Shown here: positions 26,320 to 34,218 of the stretch, piece after piece
How the letters are laid out: each line of letters opens with the position of its first letter
How positions within the stretch are numbered: position 1 is the stretch's first letter
Assembly (NCBI RefSeq): GCF_004331465.1
Contig: NZ_SJKB01000015.1
Coordinates: forward strand, 62,001 to 126,000
DNA from: Kribbella pittospori
GTDB lineage: Bacteria > Actinomycetota > Actinomycetes > Propionibacteriales > Kribbellaceae
Direction: 5' to 3'
Length of the DNA: 64,000 bases
Position numbers and translations under genes: made by a program
The notes under the pieces: model-generated
What the model was told of the DNA's origin: nothing
Databases searched by the model: none
Seen by the model: only the letters and a program-made list of their open reading frames with translations

Positions 26320-28076
26320 TCGTCGGCCTCTGCGTGCCATGACCGCCAGAGTTTGCCGTAGACGCGTCCTGCGCTGACGAGTTCGTCGTGGGTGCCGAGC
26401 TCGACGAGCTCGCCGGCTTCCATGACGGCGATCCTGTCGGCATCGTGCGCGGTCTGAAGGCGATGGGCGATCGCGATCACGGTACGACCCCGCAGTACGG
26501 CGGCCAGCGATTGTTCTGTACGGCGTGCTGTCCTGGGGTCGAGTTGTGCGGTCGCCTCGTCGAGGATCAGGGTGTGCGGATCGGCGAGGACGACTCGTGC
26601 CAGCGAGAGTTGCTGGGCACTGGCTCCGTCGAGGGTGGTGTCGTCGCCGATCTCGGTGTCCAGCCCGTCGGGGAGGTCGTTCAACCACGCGGCTCCGACG
26701 GCGTCCAAGGCGGCGTACAACTCCTTGTCGGTCGCGTTCGGTCGTGCGATCCGCAGGTTGTCGCGCAGCGTGTCGTGGAAAACGTGATGGTCCTGGGTGA
26801 TGAGTACGACGTGTTCGCGCAGCTCGTCGGGCGGCAGGTCGGCAACCGGCGTACCGCCGATGGTCACTGACCCGGTGTGCGGGCGGTCGAGGCCGGCGAG
26901 GAGCCGTGCCAGCGTCGATTTCCCTGCCCCCGAGGTGCCGACGATGGCCAACCGTTCTCCGGGTTGCACCGACAGATCAATTCCGTGCAGCACGTCGCGA
27001 TCCTCGGTGTAGCTGTAGTGAGCGTTGCTCACCTGGATACGGTCGCCGTCCTCGGCGGCGCCGGCGTGCGTGGTTGGCCGGGGTTCCTCGTCGGGGACGT
27101 CGGCCAGACCCTCGACGCGGGCGTAGGAGGCGCCGGCGCCTTGTAGTTGTTCGATCCAGAGCATCAGGGTGTCGAGTGGGCCGACGAGCTGGCGTAGGTA
27201 CACCGTTGCCGTCACGACTACACCGAGGCTGACCACACCATTGGCCTGCAGGGCGCCGCCGACCAGGAGAACTCCGACCACCGGCAGTGCCAGTGACACG
27301 TCTGCCCACGGAAACAGCACCGTTCGCAGCCACAGTGCCCCTAGGCGTGCGGACCGGGCTTGAGTGACGGCGGATTCTGCGGCCTGCGCTCGGCGGTCTC
27401 CCAACCCGAGCAGTTCGATCGTCCGGGCGCCTTTGGCGGTGCTGGCGACGACGTCCGCCAGTTCTGCTCCGGTCGCTGCGACCGCCAGATAGACCGGTCT
27501 GGCACGCCGCAGATACCAGCGCACGGCCGCCGCGACGCCGATCAGGCAGGCGAGCCCACACAGTCCGAGCAACGGATCCAGGACGACCACGGCGACGACG
27601 AGGAACAGGGCGTGGACGAGGGCAACGAGTACCTCGGGTACGGCGTACCGCAAGGTCATGGCCACCACGGATGCGTCGGTGCTTCCGCGGGCGATCAGGT
27701 CGCCGGTGGGCAGATGGTCTGCGACTCGTGGCGGTAGTGCCAGGGTGCGTTTCAGGAAGCGTTCTCGAACACGTGCCGCTGTGCGTTCGCCGAATCGGTA
27801 GCCGATCTTCAGCGCCCACCAGGTCAGGGTTGTCTGCACGATCGTGAACACCAAGGCGCCGAAGGCGAGACGGTCCACCCGGCTGAGCACATCACTGCCG
27901 CCGGCTTGGATCGTGTCGATGATCCGGCCGAGCAACCATGGCCCAACCAGGCCCGCTGCAGCGGCAAGCCCGTTGACACAGACGATCCCGACCACGGCGC
28001 CCCTGTCCGCGCGCAAGTCACGCAGCGCCGCAGCACGGACCTCGCGGGTGCCTGCGATCGGCAGTTGCCTACTCAT
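26316..28076 (-). CDS. ABC exporter half-transporter, ATPase domain with intact Walker motifs but degenerate signature
   Basis: 586 residues: six membrane helices (about residues 30-310), then the ATPase domain. Walker A GTSGAGKST near 380-388, Q-loop LITQDHH, Walker B LILDEAT near 503 and H-loop IAIAHR are intact, but the signature that should read LSGGQ is DGASAQQ. ATG at 28076 with AGGAG upstream overlaps the 3' end of the partner gene by 8 bp. With the partner's intact LSGGQ it would form one complete composite ATP site. Family: type IV exporter (drug, lipid or peptide). No substrate is indicated by the neighbours. Confidence 0.9.
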   Translation of the reverse strand: MSRQLPIAGTREVRAAALRDLRADRGAVVGIVCVNGLAAAAGLVGPWLLGRIIDTIQAGGSDVLSRVDRLAFGALVFTIVQTTLTWWALKIGYRFGERTAARVRERFLKRTLALPPRVADHLPTGDLIARGSTDASVVAMTLRYAVPEVLVALVHALFLVVAVVVLDPLLGLCGLACLIGVAAAVRWYLRRARPVYLAVAATGAELADVVASTAKGARTIELLGLGDRRAQAAESAVTQARSARLGALWLRTVLFPWADVSLALPVVGVLLVGGALQANGVVSLGVVVTATVYLRQLVGPLDTLMLWIEQLQGAGASYARVEGLADVPDEEPRPTTHAGAAEDGDRIQVSNAHYSYTEDRDVLHGIDLSVQPGERLAIVGTSGAGKSTLARLLAGLDRPHTGSVTIGGTPVADLPPDELREHVVLITQDHHVFHDTLRDNLRIARPNATDKELYAALDAVGAAWLNDLPDGLDTEIGDDTTLDGASAQQLSLARVVLADPHTLILDEATAQLDPRTARRTEQSLAAVLRGRTVIAIAHRLQTAHDADRIAVMEAGELVELGTHDELVSAGRVYGKLWRSWHAEADD

Positions 28077-29859
28077 CGTTCTCCTGATCGCCCTGTGCAC
28101 GGGATACCACGTCTCGATAGCCGCGATCGCTGCGCAGGAGTTCGGCGTGTGTCCCGACTGACGACGTCTGACCGTCGACCAGGACGATGACTTCGTCGGC
28201 GCGGTCCAGTACGAGCGGTGACGTCGTGGTGATCACCGTCGTCGAGTCGCGCCGGGCTTCGCGGAGCCGGTCGATCATGGCTGCTTCGGTGTTGGCGTCG
28301 ACCGCGGAGGTGGGTTCGACTGCGAGCAGGACTTCAGGTGCGGCATAGATCGCCCGGGCGAGTTGAATCCGTTGCCGTTGGCCACCAGACAGGTCACTCC
28401 CGCCGGCCGCGATCGACGCGTCCAGACCGCCGGGCAACGCCTCCACGACGTCCTCGGCCACGGCCGCGTGCAGGGCGGCACGGATTCGGACGTCGTCGGG
28501 TTCAAGGCGTCCCGCAACGATGTCGCGGACCGTGCCGGCGAACACCTCGGCGTGGTTGTCGGCGACAACCAGCCGGCGCCTGAACTCGTAGCGGGCAACA
28601 TCATCGATCCGTACGTCGGCCCAGGTCGCACCGGCCTCGGGGTCGGTGCTCAGCTGCCCAAGCCTCTCGACCACAGCGACTGCCTCCGCCGGGCGGGCAG
28701 CGACCAGCGCGGTGAACCGTCCGGGATAAATCACGACGCCCGATCGCGGATCGGCCAATGGGCCTCCGTCAGTGGGAATCACCCCGTCGCGGTCGTTGTC
28801 GCGTGTGACCGGCAGGTTGAGCAGATCGATGATTCGCTGACCGGCCACCCGCGCACGAGCGATGTCACCTCCGCCCTCGATGAAGGCCGACACCGGTACG
28901 ACGAGCACGGCGACGTAGCCGTAGACGGCAACAACGTCTCCGATGCTGATGTCACCGGTCGCAGCCATGCGCGCCGACAGCCACACCACCGCGGCCAGGA
29001 ACAGCGCCGGGAGTCCGGTGGACAGTGCGCCGACCCAACTCGAGGGCCCGGCGACGCGGTAGCCACGATTCACCAGTCCTTGCGAGTCCTGTCCGTACCG
29101 CTCGGCGACAACGCCCTTCCCGCCGAGGCCGTTGAGCACTCGTAGCCCGGCCAGGACATCGACCAGGCGGGTCGTCAGCCGCCCCTGATGCACGCGGTAC
29201 TCGCCGCCGGTGCGCTCGATGCGCTGCAAGAACGGGCCTACTGCGACAGCGAGCAGCGGAACGCCGGCGAGCACGACCGCGGCCAGCAGTGGCGAAATGG
29301 TGAACAGCACGACCGCGACTACGGCGTACGCGACCACCGCGCCGACGCCGGGACCCGTGACAGTCAGCGCCATCGCCACCGTGTACACGTCGGCGATGCC
29401 AACCGTCACCACCTCTCCAGCGCTCACGCGACGCGTCAGAGAGGCGCCCAGGCGGGACGTGTGCCACACCGTTGCCCGGACCGAGCGAAACGATGCGTCC
29501 ATCCGGATCTTGGTCATCGTGCGATGCCGCGCGATCCCCACGAGCGCGTTCAGCACGCTGACCACGAGCAGGAGCAGAGCCCACCAGACGAGGGCGGCCG
29601 TGTCTCCGGCGACAAGTCCGTCATCCACCGCACGGGACAGCACCCACGGTGGCACCGCCAAGCCGACCATCCAGAGGGTGCCCAACAGCGCACCTGTCGC
29701 GACCCGCCGCGACTGCGATCGAGTGAGCCAGAAGAGGAAGCGCCAGGGGCTGGTCAGATCACCGTGTGTCGGCGGGATCCACGTCTCGGTCATCCGGTCC
29801 AGCCAGTGGCGAACGGCAGCCATCCGCCACCTCCGCTGCCGTGCACCGCCGCTGGCCAT
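28069..29859 (-). CDS. ABC exporter half-transporter, ATPase domain lacking Walker A
   Basis: 596 residues with six membrane helices, then an ATPase domain. Where Walker A belongs the sequence is 'FTALVAARPAEAVAVVERL', with no GxxGxGK(S/T). The Q-loop Gln is lost (VVADNHAEVF), Walker B is LLAVEPTSAVD (catalytic Asp/Glu pair changed to VE) and the H-loop His is Ser (TTTSPL). The signature LSGGQRQRIQLAR is perfect. It therefore probably cannot hydrolyse ATP itself but completes the partner's site. Start ATG 29859 chosen for a GAGGA upstream; further in-frame ATGs at 29823 and 29793 are possible. Gene order and overlap indicate an obligate heterodimer with 26316-28076. Confidence 0.88.
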   Translation of the reverse strand: MASGGARQRRWRMAAVRHWLDRMTETWIPPTHGDLTSPWRFLFWLTRSQSRRVATGALLGTLWMVGLAVPPWVLSRAVDDGLVAGDTAALVWWALLLLVVSVLNALVGIARHRTMTKIRMDASFRSVRATVWHTSRLGASLTRRVSAGEVVTVGIADVYTVAMALTVTGPGVGAVVAYAVVAVVLFTISPLLAAVVLAGVPLLAVAVGPFLQRIERTGGEYRVHQGRLTTRLVDVLAGLRVLNGLGGKGVVAERYGQDSQGLVNRGYRVAGPSSWVGALSTGLPALFLAAVVWLSARMAATGDISIGDVVAVYGYVAVLVVPVSAFIEGGGDIARARVAGQRIIDLLNLPVTRDNDRDGVIPTDGGPLADPRSGVVIYPGRFTALVAARPAEAVAVVERLGQLSTDPEAGATWADVRIDDVARYEFRRRLVVADNHAEVFAGTVRDIVAGRLEPDDVRIRAALHAAVAEDVVEALPGGLDASIAAGGSDLSGGQRQRIQLARAIYAAPEVLLAVEPTSAVDANTEAAMIDRLREARRDSTTVITTTSPLVLDRADEVIVLVDGQTSSVGTHAELLRSDRGYRDVVSRAQGDQENDE

Positions 29860-29898
29860 GCGCAGATCCTCGCAGCAATACCCCGGCCGGGGAAACGA

Positions 29899-29920
29899 AT
29901 TTGTGATTCGATTCACAAAT
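29899..29920. promoter_or_regulatory. CRP-type palindrome upstream of the ABC exporter
   Basis: Perfect 8-bp inverted arms around six bases; the core is TGTGA-TTCGAT-TCACA at 29902-29917, the CRP/FNR-family consensus used by actinobacterial Crp/GlxR. It lies 40-60 bp upstream of the ABC start at 29859 and about 160 bp upstream of the gene at 30079. Confidence 0.55.
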
Positions 29921-30078
29921 GCCGCAGTACCCGGAGCCGGGCGAAGCGGTGGCCCTGAGCAACTAAGTGGCCGATCAGGTGGCCCGCAGCCGAATCATCC
30001 GCCCGGGATGGTTGGGGCCGGTCGGGGTGGCGATGAGTCTGGAGGCGCGTGGTCTGCAGCTCGAGGAGGGACGTTCGG

Positions 30079-30711
30079 ATGGCCGAGCCGGATGGGGACA
30101 CGACCGACTGGCGCGAACTGGTGGCGGTTGTGCTGCTGTCGGTGACGGCCATCCTGACCGCTTGGTCGGGGTTTCAGGCCAGCAAGTGGGGCGGGGCCAT
30201 GTCGATCAGCTTCTCCCAGGCCTCCTCGGCCCGGATCGAGGCGTCCAGACTGGAAGGCGTCGCCAACCGGAAGATGACGATCCAGGTGTCGCTGTTCACC
30301 CAGTGGCTCCAGGCCTACCAGGCCAAGGACGCCGAGCTCACGAGCTTTCTCCAGGCACGCTTCCCCGAGCCACTGGCGACGAGCTTCCCGATCTGGACGC
30401 AGTCCAGGCCGCTGCAGAACCCCGACGCGGCGCCGACCCCGTTCGAGCTGCCCGAGTACTCGATCCCCGAGCTGAAGCAGGCACAGCAGTCGGACGCCCG
30501 CGCGGACGAGAGGTTCGCGACGGCGCTGCGCAACAACCAGCGCGGCGACAACTACACGATCCTCACCGTCGCGTTCGCGACCGTGCTGTTCTTCACCGCG
30601 CTGTCCTCGCGGATGCGGCGACGCCGGTATCAGCTGGCGTTGCTCGCGATGGCAGGCCTCGGCTTCGCCATCTCGGCCGGATTCCTGTTCTCCTTCCCGA
30701 TCCTCATCTGA
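30079..30711 (+). CDS. Three-helix membrane protein, DUF4337-like
   Basis: 210 residues. One membrane helix near 20-42 (ELVAVVLLSVTAILTAWSGFQASKW), a long soluble helical segment 45-150, and two C-terminal helices (YTILTVAFATVLFFTALS, LALLAMAGLGFAISAGFLFSFPI). The pattern and the 'N..Y......ATVLF...F' motif resemble DUF4337 membrane proteins of unknown function. ATG at 30079 with GGAGGG upstream. Upstream lies the ABC exporter on the other strand; the HxlR regulator follows after 52 bp and might be co-transcribed. Confidence 0.75.
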   Translation: MAEPDGDTTDWRELVAVVLLSVTAILTAWSGFQASKWGGAMSISFSQASSARIEASRLEGVANRKMTIQVSLFTQWLQAYQAKDAELTSFLQARFPEPLATSFPIWTQSRPLQNPDAAPTPFELPEYSIPELKQAQQSDARADERFATALRNNQRGDNYTILTVAFATVLFFTALSSRMRRRRYQLALLAMAGLGFAISAGFLFSFPILI

Positions 30712-30763
30712 GGTTCTGTATTTGCACTGGTGGGGGTCGCACCGGGGTGAAAGGCTGGGTGGG

Positions 30764-31426
30764 GTGAGGACCTACGGGCAGTACTGCCCGATCGCGCGGG
30801 CGTCCGAACTGCTGGCCGAGCGCTGGTCGTTCATCATCCTGCGCAACATCGTGCTGATCGGCTGCCGGACCTTCAACGAGATCGCCGACGGCGCTCCTGG
30901 GTTGTCTCGTGGCCTGCTGTCCAAGCGGTTGCGGGATCTGGAACGCGCCGGCGTACTCGAGATCCGTCCGAAGCCCGGCGGTCCGGGCTCGACGTACGAG
31001 CCGACGCAAGCGGGCCGGGAGCTGTCGGAGGTCATGCTGGCTCTGCAGCACTGGGGATCGCAGTGGGCGGAGCTGACACCCGAGCACGCGCATCCGGGCA
31101 TCGTGCTGTGGGGCTTCGTGAACAGCCACCTCGATCGCGGCCGGCTTCCCGACCGCCGGGTCCTGGTCCGGTTCGACTACGCGACGCTGTCGGGGCCGGG
31201 CAGCCGCGGCTGGCTGCTGATCGAGCGTGGCGACGCTGAGATCTGCGAGAGGCACCCCGGCGGAGAAGAAGATCTGGTGGTCGTGGTGAGCGATCCGGTG
31301 GCGTTCGCTCGCTGGGATCTCGGAGAGCTCGAGTGGGGCGACGCCTTGCGGTGCGGGGCGATCGAGGTTCGTGGACCGCGCGCGCTGGCGCGGGCACTCC
31401 CCACCTGGAAGCGCCGCGTCGACTGA
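30764..31426 (+). CDS. HxlR-family winged-helix transcriptional regulator
   Basis: 220 residues, GTG start. The HxlR core at 1-105: 'QYCPIARASELLAERWSFIILRNIV' with the conserved Cys, 'GLSRGLLSKRLRDLERAGVLE' recognition helix, 'YEPTQAGRELSEVMLALQHWG' wing and dimer helix. A C-terminal SCP2-like half (PDRRVLVRFDYATLSG...) is common in actinobacterial members and may bind a ligand. HxlR proteins often sense redox or electrophiles and control neighbouring oxidoreductases; the flavin monooxygenase 70 bp downstream on the same strand is the obvious candidate target. Confidence 0.88.
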   Translation: MRTYGQYCPIARASELLAERWSFIILRNIVLIGCRTFNEIADGAPGLSRGLLSKRLRDLERAGVLEIRPKPGGPGSTYEPTQAGRELSEVMLALQHWGSQWAELTPEHAHPGIVLWGFVNSHLDRGRLPDRRVLVRFDYATLSGPGSRGWLLIERGDAEICERHPGGEEDLVVVVSDPVAFARWDLGELEWGDALRCGAIEVRGPRALARALPTWKRRVD

Positions 31427-31495
31427 AGCCCACAGGTCGGCAGGGGTTCAGACACTGCACTTCTTGTGTGGTCCTGCCGACGGCAGCATCGACGC

Positions 31496-32722
31496 ATGAG
31501 CAGGTACCCAGTGGTGGTGGTTGGAGCTGGCCAGGCGGGCCTGGCGGTGAGCTACGAGCTGACCGCCCTCGGGATCGATCACGTGGTGCTCGAACGTGCG
31601 CAGGTTGGCCAAACCTGGCGGAGCCTGTGGGACAGCTTCTGCCTGGTCACACCCAACTGGACCATGAGTCTGCGTGGCGCGACGTACGCCGGTGACGACC
31701 CGGAGGGCTTCGTCCCGCGCGACGAGATCGTTCGATACCTGGAGCGGTACGCGTCGAGCTTCGGTGCGCCGGTTCGCGAGGGTGTCGCCGTGGACAGCCT
31801 CGAGCCCGGACCCGACGGCGAGTTTCTCCTCCGCACCTCGGTCGGCGAGCTGCAGGCCGCGACAGTTGTTGTGTGTACGGGCGCCTTCCAGCGACCACAC
31901 CGCCCCGAGGTGGTGGCCGGGATCCCGAACGACGTGACGGTGGTCGATGCCCATGACTACCGCAACCCTGCCGCTCTTCCGCCGGGGAAGGTCCTGGTCG
32001 TCGGAAGCGGTCAGACCGGCTGCCAGCTCTCCGAGGAGCTGCACGAAGCGGGTCGCGACGTGTTCCTGGCCTGCGGACGGGCGCCCTGGCTGCCGCGCCG
32101 TACCGGCGGCCGCGACATCGTCAGCTGGCTGAAAGAGACCACCTTCTTCGACACCCCGCTGAGTGCCCTGCCCTCACCGGCGGCTCGGCTGGGCGCCAAC
32201 CTGCTGGTGACCGGCCAGCGAGGCGGCCACGACCTGAACTACCGGACCTTGCAGGAGACGGGCGTACACCTCCTGGGCCACTTGGCCGGGGTCGAGGACC
32301 ATCGGGCGTACTTCGCCGCTGACCTCGCCGACTCGGTCGCTTTCGGCGATGCGCGGTACGCCGACCTGCGCAGGCTGCTCACCGAGCAACTCCCCGCCAA
32401 GGGGATCACGGCACCCGAGCTGCCCGACCCACCGCCGTTCCACGCCGACCCGCCGTTGGAGCTGGATCTCAAGGGGTTCGTGGTGATCGTCACCTCCGGG
32501 TTCCGCCCCGACTACACCCGCTGGGTGCGGTTCCCTGCGTTCGACGCCATGGGCTTCCCGCTCACCGACGACGGTGCGAGCACGCTGGTCCCGGGCCTGT
32601 ACTTCTGCGGCGTCCACTTCCTGCGCAAGCGCAAGTCCGCGGTGCTGTTCGGCGTCGGCGAGGACGCTGCCATCGTGGCCCGATCAATCGCCCGCCAACA
32701 GTTACAACCCCAGCCCGTCTAA
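31496..32722 (+). CDS. Flavin-dependent monooxygenase / NAD(P)-binding oxidoreductase (FMO-like)
   Basis: 408 residues. FAD-binding VVGAGQAGLAVSYEL at 7-21, NADPH-binding VVGSGQTGCQLSEEL near 165-180, and 'VVCTGAFQRPHRP' between them, as in bacterial FMO/YhhW-like flavoproteins. Late 'LYFCGVHFLRKRKSAVLFGVGEDA' closes the FAD fold. ATG at 31496 has only a weak ribosome site. Probable target of the HxlR regulator upstream. Substrate unknown. Confidence 0.85.
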   Translation: MSRYPVVVVGAGQAGLAVSYELTALGIDHVVLERAQVGQTWRSLWDSFCLVTPNWTMSLRGATYAGDDPEGFVPRDEIVRYLERYASSFGAPVREGVAVDSLEPGPDGEFLLRTSVGELQAATVVVCTGAFQRPHRPEVVAGIPNDVTVVDAHDYRNPAALPPGKVLVVGSGQTGCQLSEELHEAGRDVFLACGRAPWLPRRTGGRDIVSWLKETTFFDTPLSALPSPAARLGANLLVTGQRGGHDLNYRTLQETGVHLLGHLAGVEDHRAYFAADLADSVAFGDARYADLRRLLTEQLPAKGITAPELPDPPPFHADPPLELDLKGFVVIVTSGFRPDYTRWVRFPAFDAMGFPLTDDGASTLVPGLYFCGVHFLRKRKSAVLFGVGEDAAIVARSIARQQLQPQPV

Positions 32723-32815
32723 GAACCTGTACAGCCTCGCCCTTGCGTCCTTTACTGGCGGTAGGCGGCACTTGGGCCGTCGTCCGTGCTGGGAGGGCTT
32801 GTGGCGCGGGGTGGG

Positions 32816-33931
32816 ATGAGATGGCCGGTTCGCGCGCTCGTAGCGCTCGCCAGCGGCTTCATGCTGCTCCTCGGCGGAGCCTGCACGCGCCCGGACGACA
32901 GTGAGCCGGATGTGGCCGCACACCCGGTCGGTGCTTGGCCGCTGCGTGGCAACCTGACCGGTGACCGCGCGCTGTTGGACGCGGCAAGGGAAAGGCTGGA
33001 GGCGGAAGGACACTCACCCGGCAGATGGCTGCTCGCTACCCGGGTCGAAGGCCTGACCCTGCTCGTGGCCGAGACACCGGCCCACGACGGATCGCATGTC
33101 GCTCTCTATGGCCGGGCCGGTACTCCGGTCCCGGCGATGCGAATCGTCGACCTTGGCAAGCCGACGAACGCGTCGTCGATCTCGCTCGGGATCGACAACA
33201 CGATCGCCGCGATGGCCCTGGTCGTGCCCGCTCCGAACGTCACCAGAGTGGCGATCAAGTCCGGCGTTGGCCCTGGAGGCGCGCCGATCATGGTCGACGT
33301 CCCGATTCGGGACGGTGTCGCGGCGCTGCCGCTCAAGGGGCAGCGGCCGGCCAACACGCTGATTGAACTCGATGTAGGCGGGCAGGTGGTCGGCGCGCCG
33401 CCCGAGTTGCAAGCCTTCGACGTGGACGATCCCGTTCAGGCGCAGCCGGACTTCAAGCCTGGACTGGAGACAACACCGGCTTCAGATTCGTACGGGAGAA
33501 ACTACACGGCCTTGTGGTCGTTCGTCGGGTTGCTCGCCTTTGGTGTGGCGGCGTGGTTGGCGGCGAGCCGCCTCCGTAGTCGCCTGTCGATGCGCCCGGC
33601 CGATGGGCGGTGGTCGCGGGCAGCTCTGGCGGCCATCGTGCTGGCCTTGGTCACGCCGCTGGTGCAGTGGGCCGCGTCCGATGCGATGTACGCGCTGGCG
33701 TATTCGGACCCGTCATTTGACGCGTCCGGTCTCTTCCTTCAGGTCGTGCCCGCGGTGCTGGTCAGCGCTGCGGGGGTCCGCTCTGCACGTACTGGGCTCC
33801 GCGAGGTCCACGGCCAGACCAGCGGCCGCGCCCTGGCGATTTCGGCGACAGTCGTTGCGTACGTCGCCGCAGGCTTGATGCTCGTGGTGGCACTCTTGTC
33901 CCTCATCGCCACAGCCGGTCAAGGAGGATGA
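32816..33931 (+). CDS. Probable lipoprotein with C-terminal membrane helices, hypothetical
   Basis: 371 residues. Signal sequence 'RWPVRALVALASGFMLLLGGAC' with a lipobox-like LGGAC, Cys near residue 24, then an extracellular domain to about 210 with no recognised motif. Three to four hydrophobic helices follow (LWSFVGLLAFGVAAWLAA, AALAAIVLALVTPLVQWA, GLFLQVVPAVLVSAAGV, VVAYVAAGLMLVVALLSLI). A lipidated N-terminus plus C-terminal helices is unusual, and the 'signal' could equally be a first membrane helix. Its stop overlaps the next start (ATGA), so the two are coupled. Not recognised further. Confidence 0.65.
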   Translation: MRWPVRALVALASGFMLLLGGACTRPDDSEPDVAAHPVGAWPLRGNLTGDRALLDAARERLEAEGHSPGRWLLATRVEGLTLLVAETPAHDGSHVALYGRAGTPVPAMRIVDLGKPTNASSISLGIDNTIAAMALVVPAPNVTRVAIKSGVGPGGAPIMVDVPIRDGVAALPLKGQRPANTLIELDVGGQVVGAPPELQAFDVDDPVQAQPDFKPGLETTPASDSYGRNYTALWSFVGLLAFGVAAWLAASRLRSRLSMRPADGRWSRAALAAIVLALVTPLVQWAASDAMYALAYSDPSFDASGLFLQVVPAVLVSAAGVRSARTGLREVHGQTSGRALAISATVVAYVAAGLMLVVALLSLIATAGQGG

Positions 33932-34215
33932 CACGCATCGTGTTACCTGTGTCAGCGCGGTTGAAGCGCAGGGTCGCCGTTGACTTCCCGGCGGCTGGGT
34001 CGGCGGAAGAAGTCGTGCGGCTCCTGGCGAACGGAGCCGACTCCGAACGCGTCCAGGCAGCCATCGTGCTGGCTGCCCAAGGCGACATCCGCAAGATTCA
34101 GTGGGGGATCAAGGAGGCGTCCATTGACTGGCGCGACGTCCTCGTCAGCGGCGGGCTGGCCGATCAGGATTGGGCGGTAATTCTCGATCGACAGCTTGGT
34201 CCGGCGACCGGTTGA
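33928..34215 (+). CDS. Small conserved hypothetical protein
   Basis: 95 residues, coupled by ATGA to the membrane protein upstream. The core 'RVQAAIVLAAQGDIRKIQWGIKEASIDWRDVLVSGGLADQDW' is a pattern I recognise from small actinobacterial proteins of unknown function ('ER.QAAI..AA.GD......DWRD.LV..GLA..DW'). Mostly helical; no membrane segment. It ends three bases from the convergent regulator gene. Confidence 0.7.
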   Translation: MTRIVLPVSARLKRRVAVDFPAAGSAEEVVRLLANGADSERVQAAIVLAAQGDIRKIQWGIKEASIDWRDVLVSGGLADQDWAVILDRQLGPATG

Positions 34216-34218
34216 TCG

